Below are positions 1 through 8,170 of a DNA stretch of 49,959 bases, one piece after another. Below the pieces are notes generated by a model. It had not been told where the DNA came from. It saw nothing but the letters and a program-made list of their open reading frames with translations, and searched no databases. The translations under genes were made by a program, and so were the position numbers. This DNA comes from JBDREW01 sp043819385 (GTDB taxonomy: Bacteria > Patescibacteriota > Minisyncoccia > Minisyncoccales > GWA2-38-27), in assembly GCA_043819385.1 (NCBI GenBank), contig JBDREW010000023.1, positions 1-49,959 of the forward strand, read 5' to 3'. The stretch's first letter is position 1; each line of letters starts with the position of its first letter.

Positions 1-23
1 TTATTTTTAAATTATAAGTTTAT

Positions 24-797
24 TTAATTTCTATCACGAAATTCTTCTTTTTTGGGAAGACACTGATTATCAAGACATATACATTCACTTATTGAAGTGC
101 TAATATCTTTTACAGTTGCTGTTGGAATATCACAATCCTGATAAAATTTATAATTTTTATTCCTGCATACTGATTTTTTAGCACATCCATCTATAGCAAG
201 ACCACAATCAGAGTCATTATCACATTGCCTACCACAACTTGAATTAAAATTACAAAATTCATTATCTTTATTAGCGCAATACAAAGCAAGAGAAGATGTT
301 TCATTAAGATTATTAATTTTCTTCAACTCACAAACAATTTTTTCATTACCATATTTTTTAATACTTTTCTTTCCTTCCATTATATCTGGATTATAATCAT
401 TACTTTCTAATCCTATTTCTTTTAAAAACATCTCCCAATCTTCAAATGTTTTTGCAATTTTCTCTGATTTCAATAAATCTGTATAATATATACCCTTACC
501 CGAAAAAGCTACTTCTCCCGATTCTACTTTCCATTCAACTGCCTGGTTAGGCATTACATTTAAATCTAATCCAATTATTTTATTTGCTTCTTTTAAAATC
601 CAATCCTCTGTTAAATCACAACTTTCTCCTTGTTTAATACATTTATTTTTAAAACCACACCAAGATTCTTGTTCTGATATAATACATCCATTTTCATCTA
701 TTTCTTGTTCTATTTCTTTAGGAGTCAAAAAATAAATTACTCCTACTAATATAACCAATATAATAATAACTAATACAATTATAATTTTTTTATTCAT
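24..797 (-). CDS. Cys-rich single-TM protein, unknown function
   Basis: The 257-residue product starts with a short basic stretch and a hydrophobic segment at residues 5-24, so it is probably anchored in the membrane with the rest outside, or is a secreted protein with an uncleaved signal. The exterior part is rich in cysteine, in clusters near residues 38-60, 172-211 and 222-246, often spaced like small disulphide knots (for example CDNDSDCG). The cysteines suggest oxidative folding outside the cytoplasm; this is inference. I do not recognise a family. It lies downstream of the S-layer-like gene on the same strand, separated by 400 bases and a terminator, so it is probably transcribed separately. 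Confidence 0.75.
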   Translation of the reverse strand: MNKKIIIVLVIIILVILVGVIYFLTPKEIEQEIDENGCIISEQESWCGFKNKCIKQGESCDLTEDWILKEANKIIGLDLNVMPNQAVEWKVESGEVAFSGKGIYYTDLLKSEKIAKTFEDWEMFLKEIGLESNDYNPDIMEGKKSIKKYGNEKIVCELKKINNLNETSSLALYCANKDNEFCNFNSSCGRQCDNDSDCGLAIDGCAKKSVCRNKNYKFYQDCDIPTATVKDISTSISECICLDNQCLPKKEEFRDRN

Positions 798-880
798 AAT
801 TTTTAAAAATTAAAAATGAAAAACGAAAAGCTACAATTTAAAACTTAAAACACTCTTAAAATCATATTTAGTTTTTAATT

Positions 881-957
881 CCCTCTCTCTGGTGTCGGGT
901 CTTTCCCAACTTTTTTCCTCTCCCTTAAAGACCCGACCTCTTTTTAACTTTCCTTTC
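881..957. repeat. Dispersed hairpin repeat, family A, copy 1 (diverged)
   Basis: An imperfect inverted repeat with arms GTCGGGTCTTT and AAAGACCCGAC around a pyrimidine-rich loop. It belongs to the family seen again near 18.3, 22.2, 24.7, 27.3, 27.4, 32.0, 42.6 and 43.4 kb. The 400-base gap 798-1199 holds this element, AT-rich filler and a terminator; I see no gene there. Confidence 0.7.
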
Positions 958-1151
958 TCTTTTTCAAATTTTAAATTATGATTTTACACTTTTCACTTTT
1001 AATTTTTCACTTTCATAATATCATTTACCAAATAAAAAATCAAATTTATTTTAATATAAAACTTGCTCAAAATGCTTAACTATTTTATATTATACTAACA
1101 AATAAAATTTTACTAATAAATTAATAATATAAATATAATAATACGAATAAT

Positions 1152-1179
1152 CAAAAAACCCGCAAAAGCGGGTTTTTTG
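1152..1179 (-). terminator. Rho-independent terminator of the S-layer-like gene
   Basis: The arms AAAAAACCCGC and GCGGGTTTTTT enclose a four-base loop just after the stop of the 703-aa gene. The A/T flanks make it work in either direction. It is the strongest terminator in this part of the window, fitting a highly expressed gene. Confidence 0.9.
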
Positions 1180-1199
1180 ATTCATACAATCAAACAAGA

Positions 1200-3311
1200 T
1201 TATTTTGGTATATACACTATGTCGGTTGCCCAACTATCAAGCCAATTTCCTGAAGTAGCACCTGCCAAACTGGCACCTTTACCATGACAATTTAATGTTG
1301 AAGCAACATCATAACAGATATCTTCTACATTAAATTGAACATTACCACCAAAAGAACCAACTCCATCAGCAGTATGAACAGTCATTTGAGCTGTTACTGT
1401 AACTGATTCACCATCATTAATATTCTGACCTATTCCTTTGCTTGATGTAACACTTTCAGCAACTGCTAATTGTGTACCACTAGCATAAATAGCATCACTT
1501 CCTGAACCTAACCAATAACCTTCAATTCTGACAAGCATACCACTAGTTACTATACCAGCAGCTGCACTTGTTCCATGACTAGCATAAGCTGGTTCCTGTA
1601 AGGTTCCACCAAATGGTTTTACTGTAAAGGTAATAGTTCCTGTTGCAGTACCAACACCTGATGTTTGACCTGATTGACTCCAAGAAGCTTTTCCGCTAAC
1701 AAATGTAAGCTCCAATCCTTCTTCTGCAATAAACACCATATTAGAAGCAATAGCAGCAGATGTTACAACACCAACTTGCTGACCATTTGCTCTTTGATGA
1801 ATACCACCTGCAACGTTTGCAGCTGTTGAAGCAGGATTAGTAAGAGTGAAAGCACCTCCAGCTGCAAAAACAGCATCTGATGCGGCCCAATCTGCTTTAA
1901 TCTTTAAATTCCTTGTCTGATTCGCATTAAAAGGAAAAATAAAGTTCTCAAATGTAGCAGCTCCATTTTCAGTTGCATTAGGAGTAGCTGATGTAATCAT
2001 TGTATCAGTATCTCCATCATATAAATAAAGAACTGATGGGGTTCTAGCAGCACTAGTATTTGATGCATAAGTAACTTCTAATCTTACTAAAGTAGTAGAT
2101 CCAGCTGTTGCTTTAGCATTCAAAGAAAGAAGGGTTTCTTTTGTTTGAACACCATTATTAGCATCTGCCTGAATATATCTTGTATTAGGATTATCAGTAG
2201 CAGCTGAAATTGTTAAAGTAGCAACACCTGGTTGCTGAACAGTCCAAACACGAGTAGTAGCTATAGAAGTATAAGAATTAATACCTGCACAATCAGTTCC
2301 TCTTACACCATTTGCTGCACTATAAAGACGTACAGTTGTTGTTCTGTTCTGATCAATAGTAGTAGTTGTATCCATTACTATAATAAGTTTTTCTTTTTCA
2401 CCATCAGCAACTTTGAAATCCAAACCAACTAATTGAGTGTACCAAACTGCGGCAGCATCCTGAGTAAATACAGGATTTGAGAATTTTTTTACAAGATTCT
2501 CATCTGAAACAGATCCTTTATAAATATAAAGTGCTGTTATAAAGTTTCCTGGATTTTCAGCTACAGCTGTAGTTGCATTAACTACTGCTACTTGAAAATC
2601 AACTCTACCAATATTTACGATAGAATTAACAGCTGTAACATCAAAACCATAAGCTGGAAGTCCAAGACCAGCATTAACAGTTCCTCCGGCTGGAGTTCCA
2701 GAAAGAGTTACTGTATATGAACCTTCTTCTCCATTACATGAAGATGATGCTGGGTCTGATTCACTACCACTATCAGTATCAGTATCAGTATCAGTATCAA
2801 CAATAACTGCTCTAAGAGTATTTAATGCTGAGTTCATTGCAGCCATAGTTGATGGGCCGAAATATCCTGTTCCTGCTACTAAGCCCAATGGGGCTAATAC
2901 TGTAGCAGCATGTTTTACTTGAAACTTAGAAACACCTCCTGCGGTTAAACCACCGTAGTACATTGTTTCCATTCCAGTAGAACCTACTCCTGACATAGCT
3001 ACTTGTGTAGCTGGATCAGTATTAAGCATTGCTTGAAGACACTGAACGTCAGCTCCTGTTGACCCACTAGATAAACTTCTTGTAAAAGCAGATACTGCTG
3101 CACATGCAGCTGGTACTGATCCACCAACAGAAACAGATCCTGTGCTTCCTCCAAGAGCAGTTAATTGAGCCAAAGCAGATGTTAATTGTGCTTGTAATGA
3201 CTGAATTTGAGCTTGAAGCTCTTCCATTGTTGCACCTTGAGCTGGACCAGGTCCTGCTATCATAGTTGCAACAGTTAATATTGTCGCGATTGAAATTATT
3301 TTTTTAATCAT
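1200..3311 (-). CDS. Secreted S-layer-like protein with peptidoglycan-binding domain
   Basis: The 703-residue protein has a classic signal peptide (residues 1-27, cleavage likely near AQGA), a short coiled coil (29-53) and a peptidoglycan-binding-type domain at about 75-165 (GSTGADVQCLQ at its start, GYFGPST near its end). A low-complexity Asp-Thr linker follows (172-180, encoded by a tandem hexamer). The rest is Thr/Ser/Ala/Gly-rich beta-type sequence without a clear family. Proteins of this layout are common abundant surface proteins in Parcubacteria. Base composition is less AT-biased than the neighbours, and the gene has its own consensus promoter, a long leader and a strong terminator, all in line with very high expression. 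Exact role (S-layer subunit or pilus-like adhesin) is inference. Confidence 0.8.
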   Translation of the reverse strand: MIKKIISIATILTVATMIAGPGPAQGATMEELQAQIQSLQAQLTSALAQLTALGGSTGSVSVGGSVPAACAAVSAFTRSLSSGSTGADVQCLQAMLNTDPATQVAMSGVGSTGMETMYYGGLTAGGVSKFQVKHAATVLAPLGLVAGTGYFGPSTMAAMNSALNTLRAVIVDTDTDTDTDSGSESDPASSSCNGEEGSYTVTLSGTPAGGTVNAGLGLPAYGFDVTAVNSIVNIGRVDFQVAVVNATTAVAENPGNFITALYIYKGSVSDENLVKKFSNPVFTQDAAAVWYTQLVGLDFKVADGEKEKLIIVMDTTTTIDQNRTTTVRLYSAANGVRGTDCAGINSYTSIATTRVWTVQQPGVATLTISAATDNPNTRYIQADANNGVQTKETLLSLNAKATAGSTTLVRLEVTYASNTSAARTPSVLYLYDGDTDTMITSATPNATENGAATFENFIFPFNANQTRNLKIKADWAASDAVFAAGGAFTLTNPASTAANVAGGIHQRANGQQVGVVTSAAIASNMVFIAEEGLELTFVSGKASWSQSGQTSGVGTATGTITFTVKPFGGTLQEPAYASHGTSAAAGIVTSGMLVRIEGYWLGSGSDAIYASGTQLAVAESVTSSKGIGQNINDGESVTVTAQMTVHTADGVGSFGGNVQFNVEDICYDVASTLNCHGKGASLAGATSGNWLDSWATDIVYIPK

Positions 3312-3431
3312 ATTTTTTAATAAATTTATTATTGTTATCTTTATAATTCATCTAGCCGTTGTCGACCAATTTCCCTTAATTTATATTTTAAGAAAAATTT
3401 TGAACTTTTAAATAATAAAATTTTTGCGTTA

Positions 3432-3447
3432 TCTGACAATTGTCAGA
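3432..3447. promoter_or_regulatory. Perfect 16-bp palindrome in the S-layer-like gene leader
   Basis: TCTGACAATTGTCAGA is perfectly self-complementary and lies between the promoter at 3515-3542 and the start codon at 3311, in a roughly 200-base leader. It could be an operator or, as RNA, a stabilising hairpin. A second small palindrome, GGCGCC, follows it. Confidence 0.5.
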
Positions 3448-3514
3448 ATCGGCGCCATTATTTAAAAAATCAAAATAAACGACCAATCAAATATTTTATT
3501 AATTAATTTTTATA

Positions 3515-3542
3515 ATTATAGTTAAATTAAATATAATGTCAA
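3515..3542 (-). promoter_or_regulatory. Promoter of the S-layer-like gene
   Basis: On the minus strand, TTGACA and TATAAT, both perfect, are separated by 16 bases. It reads toward the 703-aa gene and would give a leader of about 200 bases. Confidence 0.75.
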
Positions 3543-3563
3543 GCTAAATAAACTAAATTATTT

Positions 3564-4295
3564 TTAAAATTGCTCTTCAACAGAATTTATTTCTAAGCTT
3601 TTCATTAAAGCTGATTCAAAATCTCCTTCTTTAACAAATTCATTTACTTTAACTAATAATTCAACTTGCGTTTCTGTTAAACTTTTTGTTTCTAAATCAT
3701 TAATATTATCTATAATTGTTTTTACTAAAACATAATCCAAATCTACATTTCTATCAATTTCTACTGCTAATGATTTTACTTTTTTCTCCTCTTCTACTAA
3801 TTTTTGGACTTCTTGAACAATTTCTTTAACTTTTTCATTATTTTCTTCTTTTGACAAACTACTAGCAACATCTGACATACTTTCCTTATATGCATTCATT
3901 GCTGGAGCAAGTTTTTTTGTTTTATTGCTTTCAGCTACTTTTGTTAAATCATCTAAACGTTTTTTTGCTTGTTCAAGTTTAAAATTTGTTTTTCCTTCTT
4001 TTGAAACAAAAATTCCCTTACTTTCTTCAATCGTTCTTTTAATAAAAAAAAGCTTATCTCCTGGTACAGATTGTTGAGCAAAACTAATAGTTCCAATAAA
4101 AACCAAACAGACAGCAAGAGTAAAAAAAACAAATTTATGGCTAAAAATAAATCTTATTGAATCAATAAATGTAGAAGAGGATTCTTTTTCATTAAAAGAA
4201 TCTAAAACCTTTGCTTTAGTAAAAACAACCCAATCTTTTCTGGGTGTTATTTTTTGAATCTCCTTAATTTTTGTGATAAGCTCATTTTCAGTCAT
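3564..4295 (-). CDS. DUF5667-type membrane protein, putative anti-sigma partner
   Basis: The 243-residue protein has a cytoplasmic N-terminus (1-53), one TM segment (54-73) and an exterior helical region starting SVPGDKLFFIKRTIEE, the signature opening of DUF5667 domains. The exterior part is highly charged and predicted coiled coil to about residue 165. In Patescibacteria this architecture is usually encoded directly after an ECF sigma factor, and the cytoplasmic tail is presumed to hold the sigma factor. Here the sigma gene is upstream at 5198-5701 but an HNH nuclease gene sits between them. The function as anti-sigma factor rests on this context, not on direct evidence. Confidence 0.75.
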   Translation of the reverse strand: MTENELITKIKEIQKITPRKDWVVFTKAKVLDSFNEKESSSTFIDSIRFIFSHKFVFFTLAVCLVFIGTISFAQQSVPGDKLFFIKRTIEESKGIFVSKEGKTNFKLEQAKKRLDDLTKVAESNKTKKLAPAMNAYKESMSDVASSLSKEENNEKVKEIVQEVQKLVEEEKKVKSLAVEIDRNVDLDYVLVKTIIDNINDLETKSLTETQVELLVKVNEFVKEGDFESALMKSLEINSVEEQF

Positions 4296-4383
4296 GTTTT
4301 TTAAAATTTAAAAATTAATAATTTTAATACTCCTTTTATATTAAGACGCAAAAAACCTTATCGTGTTACAGTTCTATCTTAAT

Positions 4384-5187
4384 CTATCCTATAAATTTAT
4401 TATTTTTTATAAAATTTGCGTGTTTTTCTAACGGCTGTAAATTTTCCAAAGCCCAACATTTTTTAAATTCTAAGTCATCTAGAAAAGTATATTTAAATAA
4501 ACTTCTTGGCTTAATATGATCGATATGCCAATAACTTCCATAATTATTCCAATTCATTTTTTCGTCAAACTTTCTTTCTATGTGTTTTATCAAATCAGCA
4601 AGAACATAGTCAACAAGAAGCTCCCAACGAAGACCTTTTTTATTCTTTTTTAAAGATTGATAAATAAGATTCCCCATATTGCAATCAAGACGATATTTAG
4701 GATTTTCCTTTCTCAATCGTTTATAATATTGATTCATATATTCTGAATTTTCTTTAATCCATCGTTTTTTCCTTTTCCTTCCGCTTTCTGGATTATTATT
4801 CTCCCATTGTTTTTTTACGCACTTTATACAAAATCCTTCTTTATTATATTTACTTCTAAATTTTATAAGAAACTTTATTCTACAATTTTTACAAATTTCT
4901 TTATATTCTTTTTTCTTTAATCTTAATTTCGTAGCCATAGATATAATAGATTTTTTTGCCCTATTGGGAAATTCTTTTAATAATTCTTTATTAGATCTGA
5001 TAGGATAGAATTCTTTCAATTTTTCTTTTTCCCTTTCTGTCCAAAAACACAACCCAGTATTAATTTCTTTTCTTTTCAATTCCCTAAGAACAGCATTATA
5101 ACTACATCCCTCATTTTTACTTATTTGACGAGAACTCTCTCCTTTCTCATACCTTTCTATTATATTTGTTTTAAATTGAGTTTTCAT
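4384..5187 (-). CDS. Free-standing HNH endonuclease with N-terminal HTH
   Basis: The 267-residue protein starts with a helix-turn-helix (about 1-37), followed by a Trp-Thr-Glu-Arg Myb-like segment (about 49-92), CxxC pairs near 100-125 that could bind zinc, and a C-terminal HNH nuclease domain (220-262) with HIDHIKP, then ENLQPL and a final Asn-Lys pair. This is the layout of phage- and homing-type HNH enzymes that bind DNA with the N-terminal part and nick with HNH. It begins 10 bases after the sigma factor stop and ends 88 bases before the DUF5667 gene, so it has split what is normally a sigma/anti-sigma pair. Likely a mobile gene; lateral origin is inference. Confidence 0.8.
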   Translation of the reverse strand: MKTQFKTNIIERYEKGESSRQISKNEGCSYNAVLRELKRKEINTGLCFWTEREKEKLKEFYPIRSNKELLKEFPNRAKKSIISMATKLRLKKKEYKEICKNCRIKFLIKFRSKYNKEGFCIKCVKKQWENNNPESGRKRKKRWIKENSEYMNQYYKRLRKENPKYRLDCNMGNLIYQSLKKNKKGLRWELLVDYVLADLIKHIERKFDEKMNWNNYGSYWHIDHIKPRSLFKYTFLDDLEFKKCWALENLQPLEKHANFIKNNKFIG

Positions 5188-5197
5188 TTTATTGTAA

Positions 5198-5701
5198 TCA
5201 CACTATATTTATCTTTTCCTTAAGAGAACTTAATGCCCTATGAATCGTTACTCTTACAGCTCCTTCTGATTTTTTTGTCATATTAGCTATTTCAGAAATA
5301 GGTAAATCATCAATATAATACCAAGAAATCACATCTTGATAATCCTCTTTTAAATCAGCTAAAGCATTTTTAATCATGTTCATATCTGAACTAATTTCTG
5401 TATCCTGCTTTAAATCTACATTAGGATCAATAATTGAAACAGAATCAGCTGAAACAATTTGTACTTTCCCCTTTTCCCTATAATGATCAATTACTAAATT
5501 ACGAGCAATTCTATACAAAAATGCTTGAATATTTTCAATTTTATTCTGATCTTTCTTAAAAATCTCCCAACACTTCAAAAATGTTTCTGAACATAAATCC
5601 TCTGTAACATCTTGAGAGTTTACTTTTACATAAATAAACCTATAGATCTTATCTATATGCTCATCATATATTTTACTAAATTTTTTCTTTGGAGGTCTCA
5701 T
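5198..5701 (-). CDS. ECF-type RNA polymerase sigma factor
   Basis: The 167-residue protein has only the two regions typical of group 4 sigma factors: sigma-2 (about 8-75, with YRFIYVKV and AFLYRIARNLVIDHYR) and sigma-4 (about 105-160, with a helix-turn-helix LPISEIANMTKKSEGAVRVT). It would direct RNA polymerase to a small set of promoters, perhaps including its own. The gene downstream of the inserted HNH gene encodes its likely membrane-bound regulator. The leader carries direct repeats that may be its control region. Confidence 0.92.
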   Translation of the reverse strand: MRPPKKKFSKIYDEHIDKIYRFIYVKVNSQDVTEDLCSETFLKCWEIFKKDQNKIENIQAFLYRIARNLVIDHYREKGKVQIVSADSVSIIDPNVDLKQDTEISSDMNMIKNALADLKEDYQDVISWYYIDDLPISEIANMTKKSEGAVRVTIHRALSSLKEKINIV

Positions 5702-5766
5702 TTTTTAAAATTCTTATTGTTTTTTGTTATTCTTATTATTTCTCGTTAAAACCCTTATTTTATACA

Positions 5767-5829
5767 ATATACACTATATTTGTCCTAATATACACTATAT
5801 ACATAATATACATATATATGTATGTCCTA
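5767..5829 (-). promoter_or_regulatory. Repeated motifs upstream of the sigma factor gene
   Basis: ATATACACTATAT occurs twice (5767-5779 and 5788-5800), start to start 21 bases, which is two helical turns. TGTCCTA occurs at 5781-5787 and 5823-5829; on the gene strand it reads TAGGACA. The helical spacing suggests a protein-binding site or tandem promoters. The true -35/-10 pair is not certain. Confidence 0.4.
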
Positions 5830-5833
5830 CATA

Positions 5834-5905
5834 GAATATAGAGGCAAGGCCTCTATACTGGTTTAAAACTTAGAATAGAATATAGAGGCCTTGCCTCTAT
5901 ACTGC
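5834..5905. repeat. Two copies of hairpin repeat family B, opposite orientation
   Basis: The unit AGAATATAGAGGC..GCCTCTATACTG occurs twice. Stem 5837-5857 has loop AAG; stem 5881-5901 has loop CTT, so the two are in opposite orientation. A third copy with the same outer sequence lies inside comEC at 29472-29492. Confidence 0.8.
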
Positions 5906-5920
5906 TTTATTTATACTAAT

Positions 5921-6646
5921 TTATTGTATTAATTGATAAAAAGTATCATTCTTCTCCCCTATTCTCTTAATTAGACCTTGTTCTAATAATTGAACAAAAT
6001 CTCTTCTAATAGTTCGTTTAGAGACATTTGGAAAAATTTCACTTATTTGTCCTACCTGCATTTTTCCATTTTCTCCTAATATTTTTAAAATCTTTGATTT
6101 TCTATCATCTATTTCTTTCGGAATGTTTTTCTCTTTTTCTTTATCATCTTCTCTACCTTGATTATTTAATTTTTCTTTATTAAAAAAATTTTCAGCTTCA
6201 TATACAACAGAAATAGATTTACTTTCAATTTCTTCTATTTCTTCTATTTCTTCTATTGTTTCTATTATTTCTTTTTCTTCCTCCTCTTTATTTTCTTTTA
6301 ATTTCTCTTCTATCTCAACAAAATTTATTAGTTTATTATGAATCTTATCATATTCTGCTTCAATTTCCAATATATCAAAGAAACTTACCCAATTTTGCCA
6401 TTTAATTACTTGAAAATAGCTATTAATAACTTCTAAATTCTTTCTTATCTTAAAAACCAAATCTTTTTTATCATTATCTTTATCTTTATTATAATCAGAA
6501 CAAACTTCAAATATAATCAAATCTGTTAAAATATTGCTTGATATTTCTCTTGTTTTATACCTTAATGGCTCTTTTTTAGGAAATAACAAAGTCAATCTAT
6601 AAAGTTTATTAGTAAGTCCAATTATATCATTTTTTTGTATATCCAT
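5921..6646 (-). CDS. Putative transcriptional regulator with C-terminal DeoR-type HTH
   Basis: The 241-residue protein has an N-terminal helical domain (about 1-115, starting IIGLTNKLYRLTLLFPKKEP), a Glu-Ile-rich spacer (about 118-145), and a C-terminal winged helix (about 183-238) with KILKILGENGKMQVGQI and SKRTIRRDFVQLLEQG, the DeoR-family HTH pattern. The N-terminal region has a four-helix look and may dimerise or sense a ligand; I do not know its target. It is transcribed toward the next minus-strand genes but has its own AT-rich upstream region. Confidence 0.75.
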   Translation of the reverse strand: MDIQKNDIIGLTNKLYRLTLLFPKKEPLRYKTREISSNILTDLIIFEVCSDYNKDKDNDKKDLVFKIRKNLEVINSYFQVIKWQNWVSFFDILEIEAEYDKIHNKLINFVEIEEKLKENKEEEEKEIIETIEEIEEIEEIESKSISVVYEAENFFNKEKLNNQGREDDKEKEKNIPKEIDDRKSKILKILGENGKMQVGQISEIFPNVSKRTIRRDFVQLLEQGLIKRIGEKNDTFYQLIQ

Positions 6647-6753
6647 AATATATAATATATTATTTTAACATATTTACAATCTTTTTATATAGTAAATACT
6701 AAATATTAAAAAAGAGAGTAAATTAAAACCCTCCTTTAATAAATATTATTGCC

Positions 6754-7347
6754 TTAAGCGGGCTCAACAACTTCTTGATTAGTTTCTTCAACTATATTGT
6801 CTGAATCTATTTGTTCCTCATTTGAAACTTTCAATTCTTTTACATTATTACCTATTTCTTTAAGTTCTTGAACAATAAGGATAATTTCCTGCTTAACTTG
6901 CTCCAAAACCACTAATTTGTCTATTTCTTGCTCTATTTGTTTAGTTTTTTGAGCAATTACATTAATTGTTTGTTCTATCTCAGGTAAAGTTATCTCTTTT
7001 ACAGGTAGGACATCAACTTGATTTGTACTTATTACAGGTGTATTTTCTTTACTAACACCATTGATTTCTAAAGAAAGATTATCTAACTGATCAACTTGAT
7101 TAATTTCATCTTGTTCATCATTTAATTCATCTAAATTAACGTCAGTATAATTTAATTTTGATTCTTCAGTAATTGGACTATTTAATGTAATTCCAGCTTT
7201 TAATGGATTTAAATTAGATAAAACTGATTTTACCCAACCAAAATAATCTTTACCAATGTCAGACCTATTTAATAACGTACCAGTTCCAATAATAACTAAA
7301 AGAAGTCCGAAAATAAGAATTATTTTATTCACTGTTTTAAAATCCAT
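6754..7347 (-). CDS. Single-TM coiled-coil protein, unknown function
   Basis: The 197-residue protein has an N-terminal TM segment (about 8-26) and a long acidic, Gln/Glu/Ile-rich region likely to form a coiled coil (about 110-175). The motif LNPLKAGI near residue 48 resembles LNPFQAAI in the 1235-aa protein at 8171-11878, and both are followed by Asn/Gln/Glu-rich helical sequence. The two may share an ancestral segment. No family recognised. Confidence 0.65.
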   Translation of the reverse strand: MDFKTVNKIILIFGLLLVIIGTGTLLNRSDIGKDYFGWVKSVLSNLNPLKAGITLNSPITEESKLNYTDVNLDELNDEQDEINQVDQLDNLSLEINGVSKENTPVISTNQVDVLPVKEITLPEIEQTINVIAQKTKQIEQEIDKLVVLEQVKQEIILIVQELKEIGNNVKELKVSNEEQIDSDNIVEETNQEVVEPA

Positions 7348-7559
7348 AATTATTTATTTTATTTAATTTAATATTAATATCTAATACCTAATTTTCTCAA
7401 ATATCAAAATATCAAAATATTAATCTATATTATAAAAACAAAGACCTAGTGTCAAGCCCTACATTTTTTATTTTTTCCTACTTAAAAATGTCCTAATTTA
7501 TAATAAAAATATAAATCTGTGGAAAACTATTTAAAAATCTAAAAATAAATTAAAAAGAA

Positions 7560-7586
7560 GGGAGTAGTTTTATTACTCCCTTTTGA
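7560..7586 (-). terminator. Terminator of the 61-aa orphan gene
   Basis: GGGAGTA and TACTCCC form a 7-bp stem with a 7-base loop. On the minus strand it is followed by a T-rich tract (TTCTTTTT). It ends the small gene at 7598-7783. Confidence 0.75.
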
Positions 7587-7597
7587 TTTGACCGAAA

Positions 7598-7783
7598 CTA
7601 AGGAATATATTGATACTCATATTCAACAATTTGAGTATTAACATTCCATGCTATGCGACCATTGTTCCCATCTTCAAAAACAAAAACACCTGGCAAGAGA
7701 TGTCTTGAAATTGGAACAGGAAACCATCCATGTTCACTCAACTCAACTCTACTAATTTTTTTTCCTTGCATTCCGCGCTCCAT
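7598..7783 (-). CDS. Small orphan gene, 61 aa
   Basis: The product (beginning MERGMQGKKI, ending YEYQYIP) has no recognised family. It is rich in aromatic residues and Val/Ile, suggesting a small beta-type fold. It has an apparent promoter (7854-7882), a leader with a CTTTAACA segment, and its own terminator, so it looks like an independent transcription unit. The Shine-Dalgarno is weak (AGGGAAAAG). Similar stand-alone small genes occur at 18.4 and 19.2-19.7 kb. Confidence 0.65.
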   Translation of the reverse strand: MERGMQGKKISRVELSEHGWFPVPISRHLLPGVFVFEDGNNGRIAWNVNTQIVEYEYQYIP

Positions 7784-7853
7784 TTCTTTTCTTTTCCCTA
7801 TTGTTAAAGAACTATAATCTTGCCCTACAATGAGTAATTATCTCTATATTTAT

Positions 7854-7882
7854 ATCTTAATAGACATTTATTAATCTGTCAA
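7854..7882 (-). promoter_or_regulatory. Promoter of the 61-aa orphan gene
   Basis: TTGACA on the minus strand is followed after 17 bases by TAAGAT. A DnaA-box-like TTTTCCACA (7895-7903, minus strand) lies just upstream of the -35. Confidence 0.5.
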
Positions 7883-7993
7883 ACTTATCAAACCTGTGGA
7901 AAACTTTTTTAAAATATTAAAATCAAAGGTATAAAATTAAAAGTATAAAATTAAAAGTATAAAATTAAAAAATAAAAAAATTATAGAATTCTA

Positions 7994-8033
7994 TTATGAC
8001 CAAAATCTCGCGATCGCGAGATTTTGGTCATAA
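7994..8033. repeat. Perfect 40-bp palindrome containing GCGATCGC
   Basis: Each arm is 20 bases with no loop (it starts TTATGACCAAAATC and ends with the complement). The centre CGCGATCGCG is strikingly GC-rich in this AT-rich setting. There is no following T-run, so it is not a normal terminator. It lies in the 387-base gap 7784-8170, with a tandem repeat on its right. Confidence 0.85.
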
Positions 8034-8070
8034 CTGAAAGTAAAAAAGTTGAAAAAGAGATTGGAAAAGG

Positions 8071-8166
8071 GACGCTCCTCTTTTAAGACTAAAAAAACGT
8101 TCCTCTTTTAAGACTATAAAAAACGCTCCTCTTTTAAAACTAAAAAAACGCTTCTCTTTTAGCTAG
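8071..8166. repeat. Four tandem units of about 25 bp after the 1235-aa gene
   Basis: Units begin at 8071, 8097, 8123 and 8148, each close to ACGCTCCTCTTTTAAGACT followed by an A-run. They lie directly after the stop of the 1235-aa gene; on the minus strand each contains AAAAGAGGAGCG and a T-run. They could act as serial weak terminators or protein/RNA binding sites. Confidence 0.75.
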
Positions 8167-8170
8167 GATT

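Noticed and set aside
7994..8033. Terminator for the 1235-aa gene
   Set aside because: There is no T-run on either side and it is 138 bases from the stop.
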